DNA of 64,000 bases from Wenxinia marina DSM 24838. Its GTDB lineage: Bacteria; Pseudomonadota; Alphaproteobacteria; Rhodobacterales; Rhodobacteraceae. The notes under the pieces were generated by a model. The model was not told the DNA's origin and searched no databases. It saw only the letters and a list, made by a program, of their open reading frames with translations. The stretch lies in contig NZ_KB902291.1 in NCBI RefSeq assembly GCF_000379485.1, forward strand, positions 1 through 64,000. The letters are read 5' to 3'. Positions 26,530-35,712 of this stretch are shown piece after piece. The number at the start of each line of letters is the position of its first letter. Positions within the stretch are counted from its first letter, which is position 1. A program made the position numbers and the translations under genes.

Positions 26530-27617
26530 TCGTCGACGCGGCGCTCTGGAACTCGCTGCCGGTCCCTGCGCTGCTCATCGCGCCCGACGACACGATCGCC
26601 GAGACCAACACGGCGGCCGAGCTGTTCCTCAACCTCTCGTCCCGCGCGCTGATCGGCGCGGTCGTCTGGGACAAGGTGGCGATCGACGCCGCCCTCGAGG
26701 AGCCGTTCGCCCGCGCCCGCGAGCAGGGCTCGTCCCTCTTCGTGAACGACGTCGACGTGGGCTCGGGCGAGCGCCCGCCGCTCCAGTGCAACCTGCAGTT
26801 CGCGCCCCTGCAGGGCTCGGACGGCAAGATGCTGATGATGATCTCCCCGCGCGAGATCGCGAGTCGGATGACCCAGAACGCCCTGTCGGGCAAGGCGGCG
26901 AAGTCCGCGATCGGCATGGCCGAGATGCTGGCGCACGAGATCAAGAACCCGCTGGCCGGGATCACCGGCGCGGCGCAGCTGCTGTCGATGAACCTCGAGA
27001 ACGGGGACCTGGAGTTGACGGGCCTGATCGTCGACGAGTGCCGCCGCATCGTGAAGCTGCTGGAGCAGGTGGAGCAGTTCGGCAACCTGAGACCGCCCGT
27101 CCTGCGCCCGGTGAACCTGCACGACGTGCTCGACAAGGCGCGGGCCTCGGCCGCCGTGGGCTTCGGCGCGCACATGGCCTTCGTCGAGGATTACGACCCC
27201 TCGCTGCCGCAGACGCTGGCGGACGCCGACCAGCTGCAGCAGGTGTTCCTGAACCTCCTCAAGAACGCGTCCGAGGCAGGAGAGGCGGGTGGCACGATCC
27301 GCCTGCACACCTTCTACGAGCCCAGCCTGCGCGTGCGCCGCCCCGACGGCAGCCGCGCGCGGTTGCCCTTGCAGGTGGAGATCATCGACGACGGCCCCGG
27401 CTTGCCGCCGGAGATCGCCGGCGACATCTTCGAGCCCTTCGTGTCCGGCCGCGAGAACGGCACCGGCCTCGGCCTCGCCCTCGTGGCCAAGCTGATCGGC
27501 GAGACCGGCGGCTGGATCAGCGTCGACTCGGTCCCCGGACGCACCGTTTTCCGCATCTCGCTCCCCCGTGCGCCGCAGGGTGCGGCGGACGAGGAGCCCC
27601 CAGCAGGAGCCGAATGA
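26526..27617 (+). CDS. ntrB: Nitrogen sensor histidine kinase NtrB
   Basis: Cytoplasmic sensor kinase of 363 aa that phosphorylates or dephosphorylates NtrC according to PII signals. An N-terminal PAS-like domain (residues 1-115) is followed by the phospho-acceptor His137 in LAHEIKNPL, the N box LKNASEAG, and the G boxes DDGPGLP and GTGLGLAL. No membrane segment, as expected. The start overlaps dusB and the end overlaps ntrC (ATGATG), giving a tightly coupled trio. Confidence 0.96.
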   Translation: MIVDAALWNSLPVPALLIAPDDTIAETNTAAELFLNLSSRALIGAVVWDKVAIDAALEEPFARAREQGSSLFVNDVDVGSGERPPLQCNLQFAPLQGSDGKMLMMISPREIASRMTQNALSGKAAKSAIGMAEMLAHEIKNPLAGITGAAQLLSMNLENGDLELTGLIVDECRRIVKLLEQVEQFGNLRPPVLRPVNLHDVLDKARASAAVGFGAHMAFVEDYDPSLPQTLADADQLQQVFLNLLKNASEAGEAGGTIRLHTFYEPSLRVRRPDGSRARLPLQVEIIDDGPGLPPEIAGDIFEPFVSGRENGTGLGLALVAKLIGETGGWISVDSVPGRTVFRISLPRAPQGAADEEPPAGAE

Positions 27618-28981
27618 TGGATGGCACCGTCCTCGTCGCCGACGACGACCGCACGATCCGCACCGTTCTGACGCAGGCGCTGACCCGCGCCGGCTGCAAG
27701 GTGCACGCGACCTCGTCGCTGGTGACGCTGATGCGCTGGGTGGACGAGGGCAAGGGCGACCTCGTCATCTCGGACGTGGTCATGCCCGACGGCAACGGCC
27801 TCGACCAGCTGCCGAAGATCGCCGAGGCGCGGCCGGGCCTGCCGGTGATCGTCATCAGCGCGCAGAACACGATCATGACCGCGATCCAGGCCGCCGAGAA
27901 GGAGGCCTACGACTACCTGCCCAAGCCCTTCGACCTGCCCGACCTGATGAAGCGCGCCGCCCGCGCGCTGGAGGTCAAGCGCCGCACGCCGGCGCCGCGG
28001 GCCGAGGCGGCGGGCGAGTCGGGCGACCTGCCGCTGGTGGGACGCACGCCGGCGATGCAGGCCCTGTACCGCCTCGTCGCGCGGGTGATGAACACGCCGC
28101 TGCCGGTCCTCATCACCGGCGAGAGCGGGACCGGCAAGTCGCTGATCGCCCGCGCGATCCACGACTTCTCGGACCGCCGCTCGCTGCCCTTCGTCGTGGC
28201 GGGCGCCGCCGACCTGCAGGGCATGGACGGCCCCTCGACGGTACTGGCGCGGGCCAAGGGCGGCTCGATCCTGTTCGACGAGGTCGGCGACCTCGACGAC
28301 GAACTGCAGGGCCGGATCGTGCGGATGCTGGACACGCTGACCGACGGCGGTCCGCGGGTGATGGCGACGTCGCAGACCAGCCTGTCGCAGCGGATGGAGG
28401 ACGGAGAGTTCCGCGAGGACCTGTTCTACCGCCTCTCCGGCGTGACGCTGACGGTCCCGTCCCTGCGCGAACGGGTGGACGACATTCCGCTCCTGTCCGA
28501 GCATTTCCTCGCCCGGGCCGAGCGGGACGGGTTTCCGGTCCGCCGGCTCGGCGCCCCCGCGCTCGACCTGGTGCGCGCCTATTCCTGGCCCGGCAACGTC
28601 CGCCAGCTGGAGAACGCGCTGCGCCGCCTCGTCGCCACGTCCTCCGAAGAGGAGATCACCCGCGCCGAGGTGGAGGCCGTCCTCGGCAGCCAGCCCGCGA
28701 TCGAGCCGTTGAAGGGCGGCGGGTCGGGCGAGAAGCTGTCGGCCTCGGTCGGCAAGCACCTGCGGCGCTACTTCGACCTGCATGGCGGCGTGCTGCCGCC
28801 GCCCGGCCTGTATCAGCGGATTCTCAAGGAAGTGGAGATGCCGCTGATCGAGATCGCTCTAGACGCGACCGGCGGCAATCAGGCCAGATGTGCCGATCTC
28901 CTCGGCATCAACCGCAATACCTTGCGCAAGAAGATCACCGATCTGGATATTCGCGTGACACGGCGGCGCAAGTTGATGTAA
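27614..28981 (+). CDS. ntrC: Nitrogen regulator NtrC, lacking the GAFTGA loop
   Basis: Response regulator of 455 aa. The receiver has phospho-acceptor Asp54 ([10 protein letters not shown]), the AAA+ domain has Walker A GESGTGKS (169-176) and Walker B SILFDEV (218-224), and a Fis-type HTH lies at the C-terminus ([20 protein letters not shown]). Between the Walker motifs, where sigma-54 activators carry GAFTGA, the protein reads [14 protein letters not shown] with the loop deleted. Rhodobacter capsulatus NtrC has the same deletion and activates sigma-70 polymerase. The same mode is expected here. Confidence 0.96.
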   Translation: MMDGTVLVADDDRTIRTVLTQALTRAGCKVHATSSLVTLMRWVDEGKGDLVISDVVMPDGNGLDQLPKIAEARPGLPVIVISAQNTIMTAIQAAEKEAYDYLPKPFDLPDLMKRAARALEVKRRTPAPRAEAAGESGDLPLVGRTPAMQALYRLVARVMNTPLPVLITGESGTGKSLIARAIHDFSDRRSLPFVVAGAADLQGMDGPSTVLARAKGGSILFDEVGDLDDELQGRIVRMLDTLTDGGPRVMATSQTSLSQRMEDGEFREDLFYRLSGVTLTVPSLRERVDDIPLLSEHFLARAERDGFPVRRLGAPALDLVRAYSWPGNVRQLENALRRLVATSSEEEITRAEVEAVLGSQPAIEPLKGGGSGEKLSASVGKHLRRYFDLHGGVLPPPGLYQRILKEVEMPLIEIALDATGGNQARCADLLGINRNTLRKKITDLDIRVTRRRKLM

Positions 28982-29084
28982 AAGGGCAACAGGCCCGTGA
29001 CACCCCAGCCATAGGGGCGCGCGGGGCGCGCCGGCGGGGGGAGCCTCCGGCGTTTTTCGAGGCGTCGAGAAGGCAAAGAGCCTG

Positions 29085-31343
29085 GTGCAGCGGTCCCTGA
29101 CCGGACAGTCCCTGACCCGATTCAACCGCTGGCGCCGCCAGCGGCGGGTGCAGAACGTCGCCACGATCGGGCTGGTGATTCTCGGGCCGGCGCTGGCCGT
29201 GCTGACCTACATCGTTCTCGGCCCGCTCGATCAGAACGCGTCGGCCCCGGCGCTGCGCCTCGTCCTGCTCGCCGACCTCGTCTACGTCCTCGCGCTCGCC
29301 GCGATGGTGGTGATGCGGATGATGCAGGTCATCGCCAGCCGCCGCCGCCGCTCCGCCGGATCGCGGCTGCACCTACGTTTGACCGGGGCCTTTGCGCTGC
29401 TGGCGCTGATCCCCACCGTGACCGTCGCCGTCTTTTCGGTCCTGACCATCAACATCGGCCTCGAAGGCTGGTTCTCGGACCGCGTCCGCAACGTTGTGGG
29501 CTCGTCCCTGCAGGCCGCCCAAGCCTACGAGGAGGAGCACCGGCAGGAGGTCGGCCGCGATGCCCGGGCGCTGGCCGAGGTGCTGGACCGCGAGCGGCGG
29601 GCGAACTTCTTCATGAACGACGGCGAGGTGCGGCAGCTGCTCGGGCGGCTGCAGCCGCAGATCGAGCGCGGCCTCAGCGAGGTCTACGTCGTCGACGGCA
29701 CCGGCGAGATCCGCGTCCGCGGCCCGTCCTCCTACGAGTTCGACTTCGAGCAGCCCCCGCCCGAGGCCTTCGTCACCGCCGCGGCCGAGGGGATCGCGGT
29801 GCTGGAGGACTGGGACAACAACGAGTTCCGGGCCCTCCTGCCGCTGTCCGCCTTCGTCGATCGCTACCTCTATGTGACCCGCGAGGTGGATGGCGAGATC
29901 CTCGCCCTCCTCGACGAGACGCAGGCGACGGTGAACCTGTACGAGCAGCTGGAGGCCGACCGCGGACGCCTGCTGTTCGAGTTCGGTCTCCTCTATCTCG
30001 GCTTCGCGGCCCTCCTGATCCTCGCCGCCACCTGGCTGGGCCTGTGGTTCGCCGAGCGGCTGTCGAAACCCGTCGGCCGCCTCGTCAGCGCCAGCCAGCG
30101 GGTCGGGGCAGGGGACCTCGATGTGCGCGTGATCGAGGACGAGGGCGACGACGAGATCAGCCAGCTCGGCCGCGACTTCAACAAGATGACCGAGCAGCTG
30201 AACGCGCAGCGCCAGACCCTGCTGGAGAACACCCGCCAGATCGAGCGCCGCCGGCGGCTGTTCGACTCCGTCCTGTCCTCCATCACCTCCGGCGTCGTCG
30301 GCCTCGACCCCGAGGGGCGCGTCACCTTCGCCAACCGCTCGGCCCGGCGCTTGCTCATCATGGGCGAGGCGCAGGAGGACATGGCGCTGCCCGTGGCCAT
30401 CCCCGAGTTCGGCCACCTGTTCCACCAGCTCCGCGACGAGGGGCGCGAGGTCGCGCAGGAGCAGATCAACCTCGTCCGCATGGGCAAGCAGGAGAGCCTG
30501 CTCGTCCGGATGAGCCCCCGCCGCAGCGAGGACGGCGAGCTGGAGGGCTACGTCGTCGCCTTCGACGACGTGACCGACCTCGTCAGCGCGCAGCGGATGG
30601 CCGCCTGGGGCGACGTGGCGCGGCGCATCGCGCACGAGATCAAGAACCCGCTGACGCCGATCCAGCTGTCGGCCGAGCGGATCAAGCGCAAGTTCCGCGC
30701 CGCCGTGGGCGACGACGCCGACAAGCTGGACAACATGACCGACGTGATCGTGCGGCAGACCAACGACCTGCGCCGGATCGTCGACGAGTTCTCGAAATTC
30801 GCCCGCATGCCCGAGCCCGAGCGGCGCAAGTCCGACCTCTCGGCCCTGCTCCGCGACGCGGTGACCCTGCAGGAGGCGGGCCAGCCCGAGGTGGCCTTCG
30901 CCGCCGAGATTCCCGAGACGCCGGTCTGGGCCGACGTCGACCAGGGCATGATCTCCCAGGCGCTGACCAACCTCATCAAGAACGCCGGCGAGGCGATCGA
31001 GAGCCGCCGCGAGGCGGGCACGGACGACGCCCCCGGCGAGATCCGCGTGAACATGGCGCTGGAGCCGGGCGCGGCGGTCCTGACGATCGCCGACAACGGC
31101 GTCGGCCTGCCCGAGGACCGGGCGCGCCTGTTCGAGCCGTACGTGACGACCCGCGACAAGGGCACCGGCCTCGGCCTGCCCATCGTGAAGAAGATCATCG
31201 AGGAACACGGGGGGACGCTCACCCTCGAGGACGCAGAGCCGTTCGCGGAGGGCGCCCGCCGCGGCGCCAGGGCGGTCATCCGCCTGCCGCTGGCCCTGTC
31301 GGTCTCGGGCGCCGGCCAGCCCCCCGAAAAAGAAACAGCGTGA
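29085..31343 (+). CDS. ntrY: Sensor histidine kinase NtrY
   Basis: Membrane sensor kinase of 752 aa. Three N-terminal membrane helices, a periplasmic region of about 150 residues and a fourth helix (LLYLGFAALLILAATWLGLWF) precede a HAMP domain, a PAS domain (FDSVLSSITSGVVGLD), His517 in [18 protein letters not shown], and an ATPase domain with DNGVGLP and GTGLGLPIV. It partners NtrX. The start is GTG 29085, which has AAGG about 12 nt upstream; no ATG alternative in frame fits better. Confidence 0.95.
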   Translation: MQRSLTGQSLTRFNRWRRQRRVQNVATIGLVILGPALAVLTYIVLGPLDQNASAPALRLVLLADLVYVLALAAMVVMRMMQVIASRRRRSAGSRLHLRLTGAFALLALIPTVTVAVFSVLTINIGLEGWFSDRVRNVVGSSLQAAQAYEEEHRQEVGRDARALAEVLDRERRANFFMNDGEVRQLLGRLQPQIERGLSEVYVVDGTGEIRVRGPSSYEFDFEQPPPEAFVTAAAEGIAVLEDWDNNEFRALLPLSAFVDRYLYVTREVDGEILALLDETQATVNLYEQLEADRGRLLFEFGLLYLGFAALLILAATWLGLWFAERLSKPVGRLVSASQRVGAGDLDVRVIEDEGDDEISQLGRDFNKMTEQLNAQRQTLLENTRQIERRRRLFDSVLSSITSGVVGLDPEGRVTFANRSARRLLIMGEAQEDMALPVAIPEFGHLFHQLRDEGREVAQEQINLVRMGKQESLLVRMSPRRSEDGELEGYVVAFDDVTDLVSAQRMAAWGDVARRIAHEIKNPLTPIQLSAERIKRKFRAAVGDDADKLDNMTDVIVRQTNDLRRIVDEFSKFARMPEPERRKSDLSALLRDAVTLQEAGQPEVAFAAEIPETPVWADVDQGMISQALTNLIKNAGEAIESRREAGTDDAPGEIRVNMALEPGAAVLTIADNGVGLPEDRARLFEPYVTTRDKGTGLGLPIVKKIIEEHGGTLTLEDAEPFAEGARRGARAVIRLPLALSVSGAGQPPEKETA

Positions 31344-31350
31344 GGTAACC

Positions 31351-32751
31351 ATGGGCGACATTCTGATCACCGACGACGAGCGGGACATCCGCGAGCTGAT
31401 CTCGGACATCCTCGAGGACGAGGGCTACACCACCCGCCTCGCCGGCACGTCCGACCAGTGCATGGCCGAGATCGCGAAGGAGAAGCCGTCGCTGATGATC
31501 CTCGACATCTGGCTCAAGGACAGCCGGATGGACGGGATCGACATCCTGAAAAGCGTGAAGCGCGACCACCCCGACATCCCGATCGTCATCATCTCGGGCC
31601 ACGGCAACATCGAGATCGCGGTCGCGGCGATCAAGCAGGGCGCCTACGACTTCATCGAGAAGCCGTTCAACATCGACCAGCTGCTCGTCGTGATCCGCCG
31701 CGCGATGGAGACGTCCTCGCTCCGCCGCGAGAACCAGGAACTGAAGCGCGGGCCCGTCGCGCCCGCGGTGATGCTGGGCGACAGCGGGTCCTTCCGCGCG
31801 CTGCGGGCGCAGCTCGACAAGGTGACGAAGTCGAACGGCCGCGTGATGCTGTCCGGCCAGCCCGGATCGGGCAAGGAGACCGCCGCCCGCTACATCCACG
31901 CCAATTCCGGCCGCGCCTCGGGGCCGTTCGTCACGGTGTCCTCCGCGTCGGTGGAGCCGGACCGGATGGAAGAGGTCCTGTTCGGCCGCGAGAGCCCGGG
32001 CAAGGGCATCGAGAAGGGCCTGCTGGAGCAGGCGGATGGCGGCATCGTCTATTTCGACGAGATCGCCGACATGCCCTCCGGCACCCAGTCCAAGATCCTG
32101 CGCGTCCTCACCGACCAGTCGTTCCAGCGCGTCGGCGGCACCGACAAGGTGCAGGTCGACCTGCGCGTCATCTCCTCCACCACCCGCGACCTCAAGGCGC
32201 TGATCGACGCCGGGAGCTTCCGGCAGGAGCTGTTCCACCGCCTGAACGTGGTGCCGATCACCGTCCCAGGGCTGGAGGACCGGCGCGAGGACATTCCGCT
32301 GCTGGCCGAGCACTTCATCGCCGAGTTCAACCGCGCCCAGGGCCTGCCGCTGCGCGCGCTGGCCGAGGACGCGCGGGCGCTGCTGCAGACGATGGTCTGG
32401 CCCGGCAACGTCCGGCAGCTGCGCAACGTGGTCGAGCGCGTCCTGATCCTGGGCGAGCCCCACGGCGACATCACCGCCCGCGAGCTGCCGACGATGGAGG
32501 AGGCCGCCGGCGAGGAGGGCCGCGTGGTCCTGTCCGGCTCTTTGGCGACGATGCCGCTGCGCGAGGCCCGCGAGGCGTTCGAGCGCGAGTACCTGCTGAC
32601 CCAGATCAACCGCTTCGGCGGCAACATCTCCCGCACCGCCGCCTTCGTCGGGATGGAGCGCTCGGCCCTGCACCGCAAGCTGAAGAGCCTCGGCGTGGTG
32701 ACGGGGGCGAAGGGGAGCGGCCGGGTGGCGTTCGTGGGGGAGGAGGGGTGA
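31351..32751 (+). CDS. ntrX: Response regulator NtrX with degenerate GAFTGA loop
   Basis: NtrC-family regulator of 466 aa. The receiver has Asp52 (MILDIWLKDS), the AAA+ domain Walker A GQPGSGKE (169-176), and a C-terminal Fis-type HTH (GGNISRTAAFVGMERSALHRK). The loop that would be GAFTGA reads ESPGKGI (214-220), and the expected Lys-Thr/Ser of Walker A is Lys-Glu, so both sigma-54 contact and ATP hydrolysis may be altered. The start ATG lies 7 nt after ntrY. Controls respiratory and envelope genes in relatives. Confidence 0.95.
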   Translation: MGDILITDDERDIRELISDILEDEGYTTRLAGTSDQCMAEIAKEKPSLMILDIWLKDSRMDGIDILKSVKRDHPDIPIVIISGHGNIEIAVAAIKQGAYDFIEKPFNIDQLLVVIRRAMETSSLRRENQELKRGPVAPAVMLGDSGSFRALRAQLDKVTKSNGRVMLSGQPGSGKETAARYIHANSGRASGPFVTVSSASVEPDRMEEVLFGRESPGKGIEKGLLEQADGGIVYFDEIADMPSGTQSKILRVLTDQSFQRVGGTDKVQVDLRVISSTTRDLKALIDAGSFRQELFHRLNVVPITVPGLEDRREDIPLLAEHFIAEFNRAQGLPLRALAEDARALLQTMVWPGNVRQLRNVVERVLILGEPHGDITARELPTMEEAAGEEGRVVLSGSLATMPLREAREAFEREYLLTQINRFGGNISRTAAFVGMERSALHRKLKSLGVVTGAKGSGRVAFVGEEG

Positions 32752-32757
32752 GGGTAC

Positions 32758-32979
32758 TCAATCGTCATTGAAGTATTGGCGGCGAGGCAATCTGACATTC
32801 GGCCTCGCCTTTCCAATGCGCTTCAAGGCCTCGTTGTGGACGTCCTTAGAAACACGCGGAATTAGGCCGCCCTTTAGCAGATTATCCATATGGGCTTTTA
32901 TGGCCTCTTCGCGAGCCTGTTGAGCCGCCCCAATCAAGAGCACGATGATTAGCGCGATGCCGCCGATGACCCACCACAT
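32758..32979 (-). CDS. Small membrane protein in AT-richer islet
   Basis: A 73-aa protein with one N-terminal helix (MWWVIGGIALIIVLLIGAA) followed by a charged cytoplasmic part (REEAIKAHMDNLLKGGLIPR...). Its codons use many A/T third positions, unlike the neighbours. It reads toward the end of ntrX and lies 39 nt downstream of a second small membrane gene on the same strand, so the two may form a unit. No family was recognised. Its composition suggests acquisition by transfer. Confidence 0.6.
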   Translation of the reverse strand: MWWVIGGIALIIVLLIGAAQQAREEAIKAHMDNLLKGGLIPRVSKDVHNEALKRIGKARPNVRLPRRQYFNDD

Positions 32980-33018
32980 CTACACGGCACCAATCTCGCC
33001 ACACCCGTTCATCGCTCT

Positions 33019-33282
33019 CTACTCCCCTGTCCAAACGGCCCCGATTAAAATGGAGACAGTCACCAGTATGCCAAGGAAAGTGATGATGTTCACTCGGCCC
33101 CCCAGCGACAGCACGGAGAATATTACGGCTCCAGACGCGCCGGCGACGCTTGCAACATACGCAATCCCGACTCCCGCGAATGGTATCACACCTACTTGCC
33201 AGTATCCCAGATAGTACGACAGTGCTGCCAGTAGCGCGGCAAGAAAAAGGCCAAATATGTACTTCACTTTTCGTGCCTCCAT
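33019..33282 (-). CDS. Small hydrophobic membrane protein in AT-richer islet
   Basis: An 87-aa protein with about three membrane segments (KYIFGLFLAALLAALSYYLG, IPFAGVGIAYVASVAGASG, NIITFLGILVTVSILIGAV). The base composition is clearly AT-richer than the flanking genes. It is upstream of the 73-aa membrane gene on the same strand. No ribosome site stands out. No homologous family was recognised; a role in immunity, phage or transport cannot be claimed. Confidence 0.6.
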   Translation of the reverse strand: MEARKVKYIFGLFLAALLAALSYYLGYWQVGVIPFAGVGIAYVASVAGASGAVIFSVLSLGGRVNIITFLGILVTVSILIGAVWTGE

Positions 33283-33355
33283 CGCTGCAAAACACTAGTG
33301 GGCTGATTTGCTGCAGACAACGCTTTTGCGACGCTGACATGATTTCCGTAGCACA

Positions 33356-33392
33356 CGTCCACCTTGCCCTCACCCCCGGCCTCCGCCAAACC
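33356..33392 (+). repeat. Imperfect direct repeat, left copy
   Basis: A 37-base pyrimidine-rich segment immediately upstream of the alpha/beta hydrolase gene (starts CGTCCACCTTGCCC). It matches the segment at 34267-34303, upstream of trkA, at 33 of 37 positions. Confidence 0.7.
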
Positions 33393-33406
33393 ACCCTCGC
33401 TCCCCC

Positions 33407-34261
33407 ATGACCCCCGCCCCCCGCAAGCGCCCCCGCCGTATCCTGTCGGTCCACGGCCGCCGGGCGGCGTGCGTGATCACCGGGCGGGGGGCGCCGCTCA
33501 TCCTGCTGCATGGCGGGGCGTTCGATCATGCGGACCTCGCGTGGGGGCCGGTGATCCCGGGGCTGGCGCGGGTGGCGCGAGTCCATGCGCCGGATCTGCC
33601 GGGCTATGGCGGCAGCGCGACGCTGGGGCCGGTGCAGACGATCCCCGATCTCGGCCGCTGGGTGCTGGCGCTGATGGACCGGCTGGGGCTCGCCCGCGCC
33701 TCGGTCGCGGGGCTGTCGATGGGCGGCGGCGTCGCGCTGTGGCTGGCGCTGAACGCGCCCGGGCGGGTGGAGCGGCTGGTCCTCGTCTCCTCCTACGGCC
33801 TGATGGAGCGCGCGCCCTTCCACGCGCTCGCCCGCCGCTCGGCCACCTCGCCGCTGCGGCCTCTGGTCTACCACCTGTCGGGCGCCAGCGCGGTGCTGAC
33901 GCGGGCGGGCCTCGCCTCGGCCTTCGCGAACCCGTTCGCCGCGCCCGCCGCGACCGTCGCCGCGGTGCGCGCCGTCGCGCGCGAGCAGGCGCGGCGGCAG
34001 AGCTTCGGCGCCTTCCTGCGGGGCGAGATGGGGCCGGCCGGCACGACGACGTGCTTCACCCGCGACCTCGCCCGCGTGGCGCAGCCCGTGCTGCTGCTGC
34101 ACGGCACGCGCGACCCGCTGGTGCCGGTCCGCCACGCCCGCGACGCCGCGCGCGCCCTGCCGCGCGCCCGCCTCGTCGAGATGCCGTCCGGCCACTGGCC
34201 GATCCAGGAATTTCCCCAGCGCAGCGCCCGGCTGATCGCCGGCTTCCTCGGCCGGCGCTGA
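33407..34261 (+). CDS. Alpha/beta-fold hydrolase
   Basis: Cytoplasmic hydrolase of 284 aa. The oxyanion motif HGGAFDH follows the first strand, the nucleophile elbow is GLSMGGG (Ser near 104), the acid lies in LLHGTRDPLVP, and the His in MPSGHWPIQEFP. The triad appears complete, as in esterases and C-C hydrolases. The gene sits between ntrX and trkA, where relatives have no such gene, and is bracketed by two imperfect direct repeats. Substrate unknown. Confidence 0.85.
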   Translation: MTPAPRKRPRRILSVHGRRAACVITGRGAPLILLHGGAFDHADLAWGPVIPGLARVARVHAPDLPGYGGSATLGPVQTIPDLGRWVLALMDRLGLARASVAGLSMGGGVALWLALNAPGRVERLVLVSSYGLMERAPFHALARRSATSPLRPLVYHLSGASAVLTRAGLASAFANPFAAPAATVAAVRAVAREQARRQSFGAFLRGEMGPAGTTTCFTRDLARVAQPVLLLHGTRDPLVPVRHARDAARALPRARLVEMPSGHWPIQEFPQRSARLIAGFLGRR

Positions 34262-34266
34262 CAGCC

Positions 34267-34303
34267 CGTGCACCTTGCCCCCACCCCCCGCCTCCGCCAT
34301 ACC
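34267..34303 (+). repeat. Imperfect direct repeat, right copy
   Basis: A 37-base segment in front of trkA that matches 33356-33392 (33 of 37). Its position suggests that a promoter/leader segment was duplicated when the hydrolase gene arrived, or that both copies carry the same promoter. Confidence 0.7.
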
Positions 34304-34335
34304 GGCCCCATGACGCCAAACCCCAAGGGACGCGC

Positions 34336-35712
34336 ATGAAGGTCATCATCTGCGGGGCCGGGCAGGTGGGGTGGCAGATCGCCAAGCACCTGTCGGGAGA
34401 GCGCAACGACGTCACCGTCGTCGACAACAACGCCGACCTGATCCGGCGCGCGACGGACACGCTCGACGTCAGCGGCATCCACGGCCATGCCAGCTACCCG
34501 GACGTGCTGGAGCGTGCGGGCGCGCGGGACGCGGACATGATCATCGCCGCGACGCACAGCGACGAGGTGAACATGGTCACCTGCCAGGTGGCCCACTCGG
34601 TCTTCTCGATCCGGCGCAAGATCGCGCGCCTGCGCGCGAAGTCCTACCTCGACGCGATCTACTCCGACCTCTACCGCCGCGACCACATGCCCATCGACGT
34701 GGTGATCTCGCCCGAGAGCGAGGTCGCCGAGGCGGCGCTGCAGCGGATCGCGGCGCCCGCGACCTTCGACACCGAGAGCTTTCTCGACGGGCGGGCGCAG
34801 CTTCTGGGCATCCAGATCGACGAGAGCTGCCCGGTCATCAACACCCCGCTGCGCCAGCTGACCGACCTGTTCTCGACGCTGCGCGCCATCGTGGTCGGCA
34901 TCCGCCGGGGCGGCCAGCTCTTCGCCCCCGCGGCGGGCGACCAGATCTTCGCAGGCGACGAGATCTACGTCTTCACCGTGACCGAGGACATGGCTCGCAC
35001 GCTGGAGATCTTCGGCAAGACCCAGACCAAGATGGAGCGCGTCGTCATCATCGGCGGCGGCAATGTCGGCCGCGCCGTCGCCCGCGCACTCGAGAGCCGG
35101 ACCGACCGGGTGCGCGTCAAGGTGATCGAGCGCACCCGCGCCATCGCCGAGCGGGCGGCCGATGCGCTGGACCGGACGATCGTGCTGAACGGCGACGGCC
35201 TCGACGCCGACCTGCTGGAGGAGGCGGGGGTGGCCAAGGCGGACGCGGTCCTGGTCGTCACCGACGACGACAAGACGAACCTGCTGGCGAGCGTGCGGGC
35301 CAAGGGCATGGGCGCCAAGACGGCGATCTGCCTGATGAACGACCCCACGCTCGTCCCGCTGCTCGCCGACCTCGAGATCGATGCCTACATCAACCCGCGC
35401 GCCGTGACCGTGTCCTCGATCCTGCGCCACATCCGCCACGGCCGGGTGCGCAACGTCTATTCCATCGGCGACGCCGAGGCCGAGCTGATCGAGGCGCAAG
35501 TCCTCGGCACCTCGCCCATCGCCGGCCAGCGGATCCGCGACATCGAATTTCCCGAAGGCGTCCTCGTCGGAGGCGTTATGAAGGGCGACCGGGTGGTGAA
35601 GCCGGACGGCGCCCTGCGGATCGACGAGGGGGACGTGATCGCGATCTTCGCGATGGCCGCCGACGTGCCCGAGGTGGAGCGCCTGCTGCAGGTCTCCATC
35701 GACTACTTCTAG
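34336..35712 (+). CDS. trkA: Trk system potassium uptake protein TrkA
   Basis: Peripheral NAD-binding regulator of the Trk potassium channel, 458 aa with two RCK units. The Rossmann motifs are GAGQVGWQIA (residues 7-16) and GGGNVGRAVA (near 238-247), each followed by a TrkA_C domain. ATG 34336 follows AAGGGACG. It is followed without a gap by trkH. The gene pair lies in the conserved ntrX-trkA-trkH-hfq-hflX order. Confidence 0.96.
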   Translation: MKVIICGAGQVGWQIAKHLSGERNDVTVVDNNADLIRRATDTLDVSGIHGHASYPDVLERAGARDADMIIAATHSDEVNMVTCQVAHSVFSIRRKIARLRAKSYLDAIYSDLYRRDHMPIDVVISPESEVAEAALQRIAAPATFDTESFLDGRAQLLGIQIDESCPVINTPLRQLTDLFSTLRAIVVGIRRGGQLFAPAAGDQIFAGDEIYVFTVTEDMARTLEIFGKTQTKMERVVIIGGGNVGRAVARALESRTDRVRVKVIERTRAIAERAADALDRTIVLNGDGLDADLLEEAGVAKADAVLVVTDDDKTNLLASVRAKGMGAKTAICLMNDPTLVPLLADLEIDAYINPRAVTVSSILRHIRHGRVRNVYSIGDAEAELIEAQVLGTSPIAGQRIRDIEFPEGVLVGGVMKGDRVVKPDGALRIDEGDVIAIFAMAADVPEVERLLQVSIDYF

